Below, piece by piece: positions 26,101 to 33,672 of a stretch of 64,000 bases of DNA. The stretch's first letter is position 1. Each line of letters starts with the position of its first letter. Origin of the DNA: Bacteroidota bacterium (GTDB lineage Bacteria > Bacteroidota > Bacteroidia > UKL13-3); contig CANHVU010000005.1 of NCBI GenBank assembly GCA_947464275.1, forward strand, positions 91,738-155,737, in the 5' to 3' direction. A program made the position numbers and the translations under genes. A model generated the notes under the pieces. It was not told the origin of the DNA, ran no database searches, and worked only from the letters and a program-made list of their open reading frames with translations.

Positions 26101-26595
26101 GCCAACGAATTTTGGACCATTAACTTACTTTATAATTTTGGTGAACGCAGTTATATTTCACAATTTTTTGTACAACAGAATTACAGTTATAACTTTATAG
26201 AATGGAAACCTAAACTGATTTATCAAGCCAATAAAAACTTTAGGACCACTTTAAATGCAGGTTATTTTGAAGCCAATAATGCCAAAGAATATGGCAACCA
26301 AAAAGGAAAAACTACCGAAATAGGATTAGAAATGCGCTATAATTTTACCCAAATTGGTGCATTAAGTGCTAAGTATAGTTTGTATGAAGTGGAGTTTAAT
26401 GGCGAAACAGGAAGCAACTTAGGTTACGACATGTTGCAAGGCTTAACTACTGGTAAAAACCAAGTTTGGAACTTAAACCTACAACAACGCATTGGTCAAA
26501 ACATTCAAATTAACTTAAACTACGATGGCCGCACATCTGGCATTAGCGATGCTATTTTGCACACAGGCAGAATGGAAGCAAGGTATATATTTTAG
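23101..26595 (+). CDS. Large outer-membrane protein (predicted beta-barrel), conserved in Bacteroidota
   Basis: A 1164-residue protein with a signal peptide (MRTIGVIVFVCLAVLAKSQ) and no other hydrophobic helix. The N-terminal 130 residues are Ig-like. A block near residues 130-260 follows (GLGLGNAQNVVVNSNLNLQL, DFDKVFIQLSKNRTKVIIGD, YNKKSRGAQVQTAF), then a long series of alternating, Asn/Tyr-rich beta strands ending RMEARYIF with a terminal phenylalanine, as in outer-membrane barrels. The motif IDYNSGEITFTPKR recalls repeated segments of SprA-like translocon proteins, but length is half of SprA and I do not assign it. ATG 23101 is preferred to the TTG/ATG region further upstream. Confidence 0.75.
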   Translation: MRTIGVIVFVCLAVLAKSQNRQKTFILLTDSITLDSSVIVQKSIKVSNGNTLFIENIDFRINYYAHAFINLKIPKGTPITVKYSASNFYFSKIYQNKNPNIIDKEGIETINPFLYSINETDFLSSESFSNGLKMNGSISRGLGLGNAQNVVVNSNLNLQLSGKLNNDIDVLAAISDDNNPIQPEGNTQQLQDFDKVFIQLSKNRTKVIIGDFEMRKPTDSYFLNYNKKSRGAQVQTAFNMKPILGNKKDSALLQIGADAAISRGRFARNTLTSIEGNQGPYRLTGANGELFIILISGTEAIYLDGEKLNRGEQNDYVIDYNSGEITFTPKRIITQYSRIVAEFQYSDRNFARTVFTTNSSYKTKNFTIRGSYFTEQDDKDQPFQQTLSDNDKLVLANAGNKLNQAVVSGATKVSTFSNTKILYRKIDTLGGNDVYVFTNIAGSDTVFYEVKFSNVGVNKGNYVQSASSANGRVFQYVGPNNGSFEPVILLTAPNKMEMLNAAIDFTALKNTQITVEIAQSNFNRNLFSNLDKQSDKGLGAKVFINNKNNFSKTWLWQNQLNYEWVDANFRYVERYRNVEFDRIWNRQLNNSSSSDTGYNEHILSAKTSIEKQQLFNAYYQIQLYNRNQNYAGLINQIGSIFTYKNNQFNANAEYLTISINNATLQQNLNQNQTYKYNAGYARTQFKHQVGVNYLTEKSKFFKTNDTLLTGSFSYNQSNYFFQNTDTLKLKYRVDYTNRNDFQARNTDFYLASIAQNINALTVLKQENGNRLNLNFTYRNFEINDTSIKNLKPERTILARIEYDYAFLRRMFTANTYYQIGSGNELRRDFSYLEVPKGQGVYVWKDFNLDNIQQLNEFVIASFVDRNIANYIRVYLPTNSTIRTNSVQFNQTLNINPASVWLNKKGILKFLSKFNNQSGLRIERKIIADNTFNYVNPFANLFNDTALINVNSLARNTLFFNRSNATFGADWSVQDNQTKVILTNGIDSRRKLENGLNMRWNANEFWTINLLYNFGERSYISQFFVQQNYSYNFIEWKPKLIYQANKNFRTTLNAGYFEANNAKEYGNQKGKTTEIGLEMRYNFTQIGALSAKYSLYEVEFNGETGSNLGYDMLQGLTTGKNQVWNLNLQQRIGQNIQINLNYDGRTSGISDAILHTGRMEARYIF

Positions 26596-26663
26596 ATTTT
26601 TGATTTTATTGAAGTAATATTAAAAGGTAGGCCGTTAAGGCAAACCGCTGATGCAGACTGTTG

Positions 26664-26685
26664 GGGCAGACCTGCATGTCTGTCC
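26664..26685. repeat. Short palindromic repeat GGGCAGAC...GTCTGTCC
   Basis: GGGCAGAC and GTCTGTCC form an 8-pair stem (one G-U) around CTGCAT. It follows the barrel gene by about 70 bases and has no T tract. It resembles dispersed Bacteroidota intergenic palindromes. Confidence 0.5.
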
Positions 26686-26759
26686 TAGCCTGATAAAAAC
26701 GAATTTACTTCTACAATAAATTATAAATACAATTCGTTATACTTGTTTTATAATAATCA

Positions 26760-27781
26760 ATGAAAAAACTTATCATATACTTACTTCTTTTTTCAATTTT
26801 CACAACAAGCTACGCCCAAAATAAAGTTTATGAAAACTTGGTTTTTGAAGGTGGTGGCGTTAGAGGCATAGCCTATGCTGGAGTTATTAAACAGTTGGAA
26901 GATGCCAAGATTTTACAAAACATAAAAATGTAGGAGGTACATCAGCTGGAGCCATTACGGCTTTAATGGTTTCTTTGGGTTATAGCTCGCAAGAAATTTA
27001 TAAAATAATACCTGAAACAAAGTTCGAAAAGTTTAATGATGGCGAATATATTTTTGTAGGAGGCATTGCTCGCCTTAACAAAAACTATGGTTGGTATAAA
27101 GGTGGTGAGTTTAATAAATGGCTCGAAAAAATTATTAAAAACAAAACCAATAATGCCGATATTACTTTTGAAGAAATGGCTATAAAAGGCTTTAAAAATT
27201 TATGTGTTACTGCTACTTGTATGAACAAACAAAAGCTCATTGTATTTTCAGCTCAAACCTATCCAAAAATGAAAATTAAAGATGCTGTTCGTATTTCTAT
27301 GTCAATCCCTCTTTATTTTGAAGCAGTTTTTATTGATAGCCTTGGGCAGGTTTATAACAAACCAGAAAACCATAAAAACCTCGATATAGTAGTAGATGGA
27401 GGCATTATTGGCAATTTCCCAATATTTATGTTTGATAGCACTTATACCGATTTACAAAACAATAAAAAACGTATTCCAAACTATAAAACAATTGGTGTAA
27501 GAATTGATACCGACCAACAAATTATAAACGACTCATTGAACAAAGAATTGGTGCCTGTTGAAATAAAAAAGTTGGAGCATTTTATGGAAGCATTTTATAA
27601 TATAGTACTCGAAAATTTAAACAGAAACCAATTAATACCCGAAGATTGGGAAAGAACCATATCTATTTCATCGGCTGGAATTAGTCCTAAAATAAAACGT
27701 TTAAGCGTATCTCAAAAGGAAAAATTAGTAGCAAGTGGTGCTGATTATACTAAAAAGTTTTTGATGAAAAATGGTTATTGA
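26760..27781 (+). pseudogene. Patatin-like phospholipase with a one-base frameshift
   Basis: An ATG at 26760 starts a signal peptide (MKKLIIYLLLFSIFTTSYAQ) followed by LVFEGGGVRGIAYAGVIK, the glycine-rich oxyanion site of patatin lipases, but the frame stops at TAG 26931-26933 after 57 residues. Adding one A to the five-A run at 26924-26928 restores NVGGTSAGAITALMVS (nucleophile Ser in GTSAG), and the protein continues to 27781 with the catalytic aspartate in VVDGGIIGNFP. Restored length is about 340 residues, normal for the family. The intact version would hydrolyse phospholipid acyl chains in the envelope. The lesion may be a true mutation, phase variation in an A tract, or a sequencing error. 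Confidence 0.85.
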
Positions 27782-27862
27782 TTAAGCTTTAAAGAATCGA
27801 AGTTAAAAAGTCTTTTTATTCTTCTTTCTTTTTCCTTAGATGAAAAAGAAACAAAAAATCAA

Positions 27863-27913
27863 GGCAAAAAAATGCTTCCACCCACAAGGCTTGGGCTGGC
27901 CCGCTTTTTTGCC
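27863..27913. repeat. Conserved-looking stem GGCAAAAAA...TTTTTTGCC
   Basis: GGCAAAAAAATGC at 27863-27875 pairs with GCTTTTTTGCC at 27903-27913 around a GC-rich loop (CACCCACAAGGCTTGGGCTGG). The preceding TTTTTCCTTAGATGAAAAAG is a second short stem (TTTTTC/GAAAAA). The GC-rich block differs from its surroundings. It may act as a terminator for the patatin gene or be a dispersed repeat. Nothing else was recognised in the 283-bp spacer. Confidence 0.45.
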
Positions 27914-28064
27914 GACCCAACGCACATCGCTAATGGAATAATTATTTTTATAATTTACTTTTCAAGATAGTCAGTATTATTTAAACTAAAGGTTATACAT
28001 CAAATATCTAACACAAATTTTGACAATACTTTTAATTTAAATGGTGTTTCGAAGTGGTTATTGA

Positions 28065-28832
28065 TTAAGCTTTGAATAATGGCTTTCCGTTTAATGCTTG
28101 TATCAAAATAGCGGTGGTAACTAAAAAATACAACACGCCCATGGAAATGGTTATTTTAGCATTATTGGTTAAATAATATCCAATCAATGGTAAAATTTGC
28201 AAAGCATGCATTCCTAAAAAATGCGCTATGCGCAAATCGCCATTTTGTTTGCTCCAATTGGTTAGAGGCAAACCCGCTCCACCATCGGGTGCTCCAACAG
28301 TGTGACTCAACTTTGCGCCCATTACAAATCCTTCAAAAGCAAAAACAACAAATAATACCAAGCCCAACCTAATTCCCCACACATAACTATTTGACAAAGC
28401 AGGAAAATCTTTAGTAAAAAACACCACAGCAATATAAGCCGTGAACAAAGTAATAATAGTTATGGCAATAGCCATTAAACTAAACATGGCCGAATTGAAT
28501 GAGGTAGAAATATTAAAATGCGACTGTTGACCAATAAAAGCTTTATACGAAATATAAATATTTTCGAAAGTGAGTGTTACAACTAATGTCCAACTAAAGG
28601 CAGCCACCAATTTTGAATCGTTTAAATAATATAAAATCCAAGCCATGGTAAAGGTGTAAATAACACTTGATATATAAAATTTCATTGGTTTAATAAACGC
28701 GCTGATGCCCAAAACTTGAATATTGCTTGCATAAACTAAAACGAAACAAGCAACAGCCATTACTGCATAAACAGCACCAGTATAAAAGAGAAGTTCATTG
28801 CGTGTTTTTAAGGCATTTAGTATTTCAATCAT
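28065..28832 (-). CDS. Conserved multi-pass membrane protein of unknown function
   Basis: A 255-residue inner-membrane protein with seven or eight hydrophobic helices. Polar residues lie in membrane segments: KPMKFYISSVIYTFTMAWIL near residues 48-67, and near the C-terminus a loop HTVGAPDGGAGLPLTNWS (about 176-193) followed by GDLRIAHFLGMHALQILPLIGYYL. The two histidines in RIAHFLGMHALQ are spaced like heme or quinone ligands, but this is only a suggestion. I know of no biochemical role. It is alone, between the frameshifted phospholipase and a decayed gene fragment. Confidence 0.75.
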   Translation of the reverse strand: MIEILNALKTRNELLFYTGAVYAVMAVACFVLVYASNIQVLGISAFIKPMKFYISSVIYTFTMAWILYYLNDSKLVAAFSWTLVVTLTFENIYISYKAFIGQQSHFNISTSFNSAMFSLMAIAITIITLFTAYIAVVFFTKDFPALSNSYVWGIRLGLVLFVVFAFEGFVMGAKLSHTVGAPDGGAGLPLTNWSKQNGDLRIAHFLGMHALQILPLIGYYLTNNAKITISMGVLYFLVTTAILIQALNGKPLFKA

Positions 28833-28955
28833 AACTACAAAACTTAATTTTTTAATACTTGCAATGTATAATTAAACAAAAAACAAATACGAGAAAAAAG
28901 ATTGAAACAACGAATTAAACACCTGAAATGAAGAATTTTAAAACTGAAGGAAAAG

Positions 28956-29115
28956 CTATTTTAATTTTAAAAGCAATACTTCCACCAACACAAATAATTT
29001 AGCTGCCAATAAAAACCAACGCCATAAAGGAGTATCATTAAAACTCAATTCAATTATTTTCTGTTGGCTTGTAAAATTTGCCTATTTATGGTTTGCAAAC
29101 TATCGTTTTTTAAAT
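28956..29115 (-). pseudogene. C-terminal remnant of a BatA-type double-TM membrane protein
   Basis: In the 305-bp gap between two genes the minus strand encodes, from 29081 to 28956, a 41-residue tail with IIELSFNDTPLWRWFLLAAK followed by LFVLVEVLLLKLK and a TAG stop. This matches the C-terminal LWKWF-type membrane helix typical of aerotolerance BatA-like proteins in Bacteroidota. Just upstream in another frame, HLKNDSLQTINRQ fits the residues that normally precede it, so a frameshift separates the two parts. No start codon or earlier domain remains. The identification comes from recalled family pattern and needs a search. Confidence 0.4.
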
Positions 29116-29137
29116 GTTACAAAATAGAAATATTCTA

Positions 29138-30298
29138 CTAAGCTCTCTTTGCTCTTTCCCATGATACCGACTGTTTTCCTTTCAAAAATCTAAACAATCC
29201 TAAATACATACATAAATTCATGATAAAAAAGTAGTATGGTACAAACAATACTTTCACCTTAATTCTTTTATTTTCGAAGTACCAGCCTAACAAGGCCAAT
29301 GCATAAAATCCAATTTGAAGAATTAAAATACTAGTATACAAACTACTTTGAGAAGCCAATAATACATTTGTAATAAGCAAAATTAATAATGATAATGGAG
29401 CTAAAGTCCATCTCAAAACTCTATGTGAAATGAATGCAAAAAATAAATTAAAATTATGGAATGGGTTAAATGCTTTACCTAGTCTAAGCATTGACTGCCA
29501 AGCACCTGCACTGATTCTAATTTTCCGTTTCAATTCTTCTTTTACATTGGCACTGGCTGTTTCTGCAGCCCATGCATTTTTTTCATAAATTACTCTGTAT
29601 CCATCTATGGCTATTTGCATTGATTGCATCAAATCGTCTAGCAAAGAATCACCAGGTAATTCTTTATACAATGAGGTTCTATAACTCATTAACTCACCAG
29701 CCGCTCCAACAACACTATAAAAATCAGAATCCAATTTTTTTAATAACGATTCATATTTCCAATAAATACCTTCACCAGCAGTACTTGCACCTTCTTTATT
29801 GGTTGATATAATACGTTTTTCACCAGTAACAGCTCCTACTTTTTCATCTTTATAATGTTTTACCAACTCCCTAATAGCTTCTTTATTTAAAGTAGTATTT
29901 GCATCGCAAAATGCCACTATTGGAGTTGTAACATAGGTCATAGCTCTATTCATGGCAGCCGCTTTTCCACTACGCTTATTTTCATGAAGTGCTATTACTG
30001 AATCATATTTTTTTATCCTATCAGGGGTGTCATCTGAACTTCCATCACTAATAAAAATTAATTTCAATTTGTCTTTAGGATAATCTAACTCCAAACTGTT
30101 TTTAATTTTCTCTTCAATATAATCTGCTTCATTAAAACAAGGAACTACAAGAGTAACTTCGGGTTCATATGAATTATCAAACTCAATTTTCTTTTTAATA
30201 GAATTCTTAATTTTTACAACAATATAAATGATTATTCCATAGCCTATGTAGCTATAAAAAACAATTGCGATACATGTCCAAAATATAATTTCAAGCAT
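29138..30298 (-). CDS. Membrane glycosyltransferase, family 2 (poly-sugar synthase type)
   Basis: A 386-residue inner-membrane GT2 enzyme. It begins with a membrane span (MLEIIFWTCIAIVFYSYIGY), has the GT-A domain with LVVPCFNEADYIEEK near residue 52, the ISDGSSDDTPDRI site near 83, the DANTTLNKEA DxD-like site near 132, LLDDLMQSMQIAIDGYR near 216 and IRISAGAWQS near 254 in place of QxxRW, followed by three C-terminal spans. Related enzymes polymerise or add sugars at the membrane. It is the last gene of the eight-gene polysaccharide operon, 34 bp after the preceding gene. Confidence 0.9.
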   Translation of the reverse strand: MLEIIFWTCIAIVFYSYIGYGIIIYIVVKIKNSIKKKIEFDNSYEPEVTLVVPCFNEADYIEEKIKNSLELDYPKDKLKLIFISDGSSDDTPDRIKKYDSVIALHENKRSGKAAAMNRAMTYVTTPIVAFCDANTTLNKEAIRELVKHYKDEKVGAVTGEKRIISTNKEGASTAGEGIYWKYESLLKKLDSDFYSVVGAAGELMSYRTSLYKELPGDSLLDDLMQSMQIAIDGYRVIYEKNAWAAETASANVKEELKRKIRISAGAWQSMLRLGKAFNPFHNFNLFFAFISHRVLRWTLAPLSLLILLITNVLLASQSSLYTSILILQIGFYALALLGWYFENKRIKVKVLFVPYYFFIMNLCMYLGLFRFLKGKQSVSWERAKRA

Positions 30299-30332
30299 AA
30301 TTTTTTATTAGTTAAGTATTGCAATTTAAATA

Positions 30333-31463
30333 TTAAACTACAAATTGTTTATAAATATTAAGTGTTAATTGAGCATTATTATACCAAGTAAATTCCTTAA
30401 CACGTTCAAAACCTTTAATCTTTAAATCTTCTCTTAATTGCTCATCATTTTGCACTTTTATAATTGCATCAGCAATCTCATCAGGATTAAATGGATTTAC
30501 AAAAACGGCCGAATTTTGTGCTATTTCCGGCATAGAAGAAGTATTTGAGGTAATTAAAGGTGCACCACAAGCCATTGCTTCTAGCAAGGGTATTCCAAAA
30601 CTTTCGCGTAATGATGGATATAGAAATAATTTAGCTTGACTATAAATTGCTGGTAAATCTTTATTAGGAACATAGCCGCTAAAAACAATATCATCCATTA
30701 ATGATTCGTCATTAATTTGCTTCATTAAACCTTGCAAATAATTTCTATTGATATCCAGCATTAATAACTTACTTTTTAATAGATTTTTTTTCTTTAAGAT
30801 AGAAAGTGCTTTTAATACCCCAATAACATTTTTTTTGGGATCAGTGTTACCTAAAAAGAACATATAATCATCAGGTAAATTGTACTGTTTTTTAGCTCGT
30901 GCTAATTCAATTTTATCAGTAACAGGAGAAAAGTGATTTCCAACTCCATTATAGGCGGTTGAAACCTGATTATTTGTTAAGTTAAAATATGATTTTATTC
31001 TATCGTTTTCAAAATTAGAAACCGTTAAAATATGCTTAGCTAACTTAACAGCCTTAGGAACATTCCATCGCCTGTATAAGTTTCCAAAAATTTGGTATGT
31101 AGTACCCTGAGTGAAATTCCATTTTTCTAAGTAAATGATATCATGCAAGGTTAAAACCAAAGGAACATTGATAAAAATAGGTGAGGTATTGCTAGTACAA
31201 TGTAATATTTCTACTCCATATTCTTTAACAGCTTTAGGCAAATAATATTGTTCCCAAATTGGGTAAGGGGCTGGTTTAACTTTTACTATTTTAAAATTGG
31301 AGGCAACTGGTAAAGCATCAATGTCTTCAATATTGTTAACAAAAATAAAGTACTCGTTTATTTTATCAACTATTTGTAATTGCTTTATTAATTCTAAAGC
31401 AACCATATCCATTCCATGCTTTTTTTTCCGGAAAATTCGCTGTGCTTCTATTCCAATTTTCAT
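30333..31463 (-). CDS. Glycosyltransferase, GT4 (family 1-like)
   Basis: A 376-residue soluble GT-B enzyme of the retaining GT4 group. Signatures are LHDIIYLEKWNF near residue 108, LTVSNFENDRI, FLGNTDPKKNVIGVLKALS near 203-221, VFSGYVPNKDLPAIYSQAKL near 262, and the C-terminal ESFGIPLLEAMACGAPLI near 289 with the acidic E-x7-E site. It likely adds a sugar to the lipid-linked repeat unit of an exopolysaccharide. It follows the GT2 gene at 31468 with only 4 bp between them, so translation is probably coupled. Donor and linkage cannot be read from sequence. Confidence 0.92.
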   Translation of the reverse strand: MKIGIEAQRIFRKKKHGMDMVALELIKQLQIVDKINEYFIFVNNIEDIDALPVASNFKIVKVKPAPYPIWEQYYLPKAVKEYGVEILHCTSNTSPIFINVPLVLTLHDIIYLEKWNFTQGTTYQIFGNLYRRWNVPKAVKLAKHILTVSNFENDRIKSYFNLTNNQVSTAYNGVGNHFSPVTDKIELARAKKQYNLPDDYMFFLGNTDPKKNVIGVLKALSILKKKNLLKSKLLMLDINRNYLQGLMKQINDESLMDDIVFSGYVPNKDLPAIYSQAKLFLYPSLRESFGIPLLEAMACGAPLITSNTSSMPEIAQNSAVFVNPFNPDEIADAIIKVQNDEQLREDLKIKGFERVKEFTWYNNAQLTLNIYKQFVV

Positions 31464-31467
31464 TTGC

Positions 31468-32673
31468 TTATTCTCCTTTTTCTAAATCATTACTATTTTC
31501 AGCCACAAACTCATGTTTGGTATGTATAAACTTTTTGCTCGCAGCCCCTTTACTTCTTATCAAAGCTACAATCATTAACAAAATAGCTTTAGGCACTGAA
31601 AGTGATGCTTGGATAGTTTTTAGATTATAGTATTTTTTAGGTATACCTAAAATATATGAAGTACAACAAAATATAAATAATGTAAAAAATAAATAATTAA
31701 AAGTAAAGAAATCGAAAAAAATAGTGAGGGCACTTAAGCCTGAAATAGCAATCAATAAAACCCTTGGCAACAATACTTTTTGCATTGCTTTGTCAAAAAA
31801 ATCAAAATTTTTATTTACTAATAATTCTATTATTCCATCAAATAATACTTTATTAAAATCAAAAAACTGAGATGCTATCCACCTTCTGCGTTGATTCATA
31901 AATACGTCTGAAGAGGCAACTTTTTCATCAAATACGTAGGCATCACTTTCATATAAAATTTTATGCTTATCGCGTAAAAGTAGTATTTCAAGTTCCTTAT
32001 CTTCAACAGGACTTTCAATACCAAGCATTATATCCTTACAATACTTATACTGAATAACAAAGCCACTTCCAATTAGGGCTGATGCAACCCCTAAACCTAT
32101 ATGTCCTTTTCTGAAAATATTATTATTGATTTCTTCACTTATACCATCTAAAACGGCAAAAGAAGTATTAGCATTTTTAGCAGTCCTATGTGCTTGTAGC
32201 ACCATTTCATTATTCTGAAGACGAGTATTAATTTTTTGTAAAAATTCATATTCCATGATGTTATCAACATCAAGAATGCAGCAATAATCGTAGGTTTCGG
32301 GAAGAAGTGCTAAAGCTGTGTTTAATGATTTTGCTTTTGTACTGATTTCAAATTGAACAGGAATTAATTTAATATCTAAATCTGCTAGTAGGTCTAATGT
32401 TTTTTCTTGTAAACTATCAGCAATTACAACTATATCAAAATACTTTTTATCATAACTTTGCTTAAGCGATTCTATTGCAGTATTTAATATAATTTCATCA
32501 CTTTTATAAGCAGGAATAAGTATGGCAAATCTGTTATACTTTCCTACAGCTTTTGTAAAATTTGTTTTTTTGTATAAAAATGCTCCAAATGAATATATCG
32601 TAACATAAAATATATTAAACGACAAATACAGTAAAGCAATTAATTCAAGTATAAAAAATAAATATTTAATCAT
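31468..32673 (-). CDS. Membrane glycosyltransferase, family 2 (paralogue of 19612-20790)
   Basis: A 401-residue GT2 enzyme with an N-terminal span, a GT-A domain (ILIPAYKSDEIILNTAIESL near residue 51), the ILDVDNIMEYEFL site near 133, LQAHRTAKNANTSFAVLDG near 160, LIGSGFVIQYKYC, the NQRRRWIASQFF motif near 263, and C-terminal membrane spans. It matches the gene at 19612-20790 almost end to end, with identical words such as HRTAKN and EINNxIFRxGH, indicating gene duplication. It sits between two other transferases inside the polysaccharide operon. Confidence 0.9.
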   Translation of the reverse strand: MIKYLFFILELIALLYLSFNIFYVTIYSFGAFLYKKTNFTKAVGKYNRFAILIPAYKSDEIILNTAIESLKQSYDKKYFDIVVIADSLQEKTLDLLADLDIKLIPVQFEISTKAKSLNTALALLPETYDYCCILDVDNIMEYEFLQKINTRLQNNEMVLQAHRTAKNANTSFAVLDGISEEINNNIFRKGHIGLGVASALIGSGFVIQYKYCKDIMLGIESPVEDKELEILLLRDKHKILYESDAYVFDEKVASSDVFMNQRRRWIASQFFDFNKVLFDGIIELLVNKNFDFFDKAMQKVLLPRVLLIAISGLSALTIFFDFFTFNYLFFTLFIFCCTSYILGIPKKYYNLKTIQASLSVPKAILLMIVALIRSKGAASKKFIHTKHEFVAENSNDLEKGE

Positions 32674-32720
32674 AGGTATGGTTTACAATCTCAAAAATTT
32701 TAGTTCGTTTCAAATTTAAA

Positions 32721-33653
32721 TTATATTATTTGAAAATCATTATAAATAACTCCTTCATTTAATGAAATATTATTTCCTTTAAAATTCCATAACACCCCTC
32801 TTAAAAAAGGCCAAATTAGATTAAACTCCTTATTTATCAATAAACTTAATAAACCTTTTGGTGTAGCAATTAAAATAAAAAATATGATACAAGCCAAGTG
32901 TTGAAGGCCTTTGGTATTGCGTTTTGTATAAATTAATCTGTTTCGAGTTAAATAGTACGTTTTCAATGGGCTAGACTTACCGGTAGTCATGGACTCTTTG
33001 TGATAAACAACAGAATTACCACAATACCAAATTTCGAAACCTGCTTGTTTTACCCTTTCACAAAAATCAATTTCCTCGTAATACAAAAAAAACAATTCAG
33101 CCATCAATCCAACTTTTTTTATAGCAGCTTTGCTAATTAACATAGCAGCACCGTGAGCTAGATTAGTCCTGTAATTCACATTGAATTTTGCATTGTCTTT
33201 CTCCATATAGCCAATACCAAAACCTCTTCCTGTATAAAAATTAATGCCTGTATGGCCAGCATATTGAATGGTGGAAGGATTACTAAAATATAATAATTTG
33301 GAAGATGCAATACCAATATTTTTGTTTTGCTCCATTAAATCAACAATTGGTTCTAAAAAATTCTTTTGAACCTCTGTATCATTATTTAACAGAAAAAAAT
33401 ATTCACCCTTAGCCTGGCGCAAAGCTAGATTATTACCTGCTGCAAACCCTACATTTTTAGAACTTTTAATTAAATTAATTGATGGGTACTTTTCCTTCAG
33501 TATATCGGGCGAAGTTGATGAAGCATTATCTACCACAAAAACTTCAATATTTTTATAGGTAATTTCAAAAATGGACTTTAGAAATAAATCAGTGATTTCA
33601 TTCCCATTGAAATTTACAGTAATTATTGATATGAGCGGTTGATTTTCCAACAT
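32721..33653 (-). CDS. Glycosyltransferase family 2 (rhamnosyltransferase-like)
   Basis: A 310-residue GT2 enzyme starting SIITVNFNGNEITDLFLKSI at about residue 9, with VFVVDNASSTSPDIL, KNVGFAAGNNLALRQAKGEY, FLLNNDTEVQ (the DxD-like site), HGAAMLISKAAIKKVG and FFLYYEEIDFCERVKQAGF. This pattern is typical of the rhamnosyl/galactofuranosyl type of GT2. A C-terminal hydrophobic stretch (ACIIFFILIATPKGLLSLL) may tether it to the membrane. It lies 19 bp after the Wzy-like gene in the same operon, supporting a role in assembling the repeat unit. Confidence 0.9.
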   Translation of the reverse strand: MLENQPLISIITVNFNGNEITDLFLKSIFEITYKNIEVFVVDNASSTSPDILKEKYPSINLIKSSKNVGFAAGNNLALRQAKGEYFFLLNNDTEVQKNFLEPIVDLMEQNKNIGIASSKLLYFSNPSTIQYAGHTGINFYTGRGFGIGYMEKDNAKFNVNYRTNLAHGAAMLISKAAIKKVGLMAELFFLYYEEIDFCERVKQAGFEIWYCGNSVVYHKESMTTGKSSPLKTYYLTRNRLIYTKRNTKGLQHLACIIFFILIATPKGLLSLLINKEFNLIWPFLRGVLWNFKGNNISLNEGVIYNDFQII

Positions 33654-33672
33654 TTAAATTATTAATTCACAA

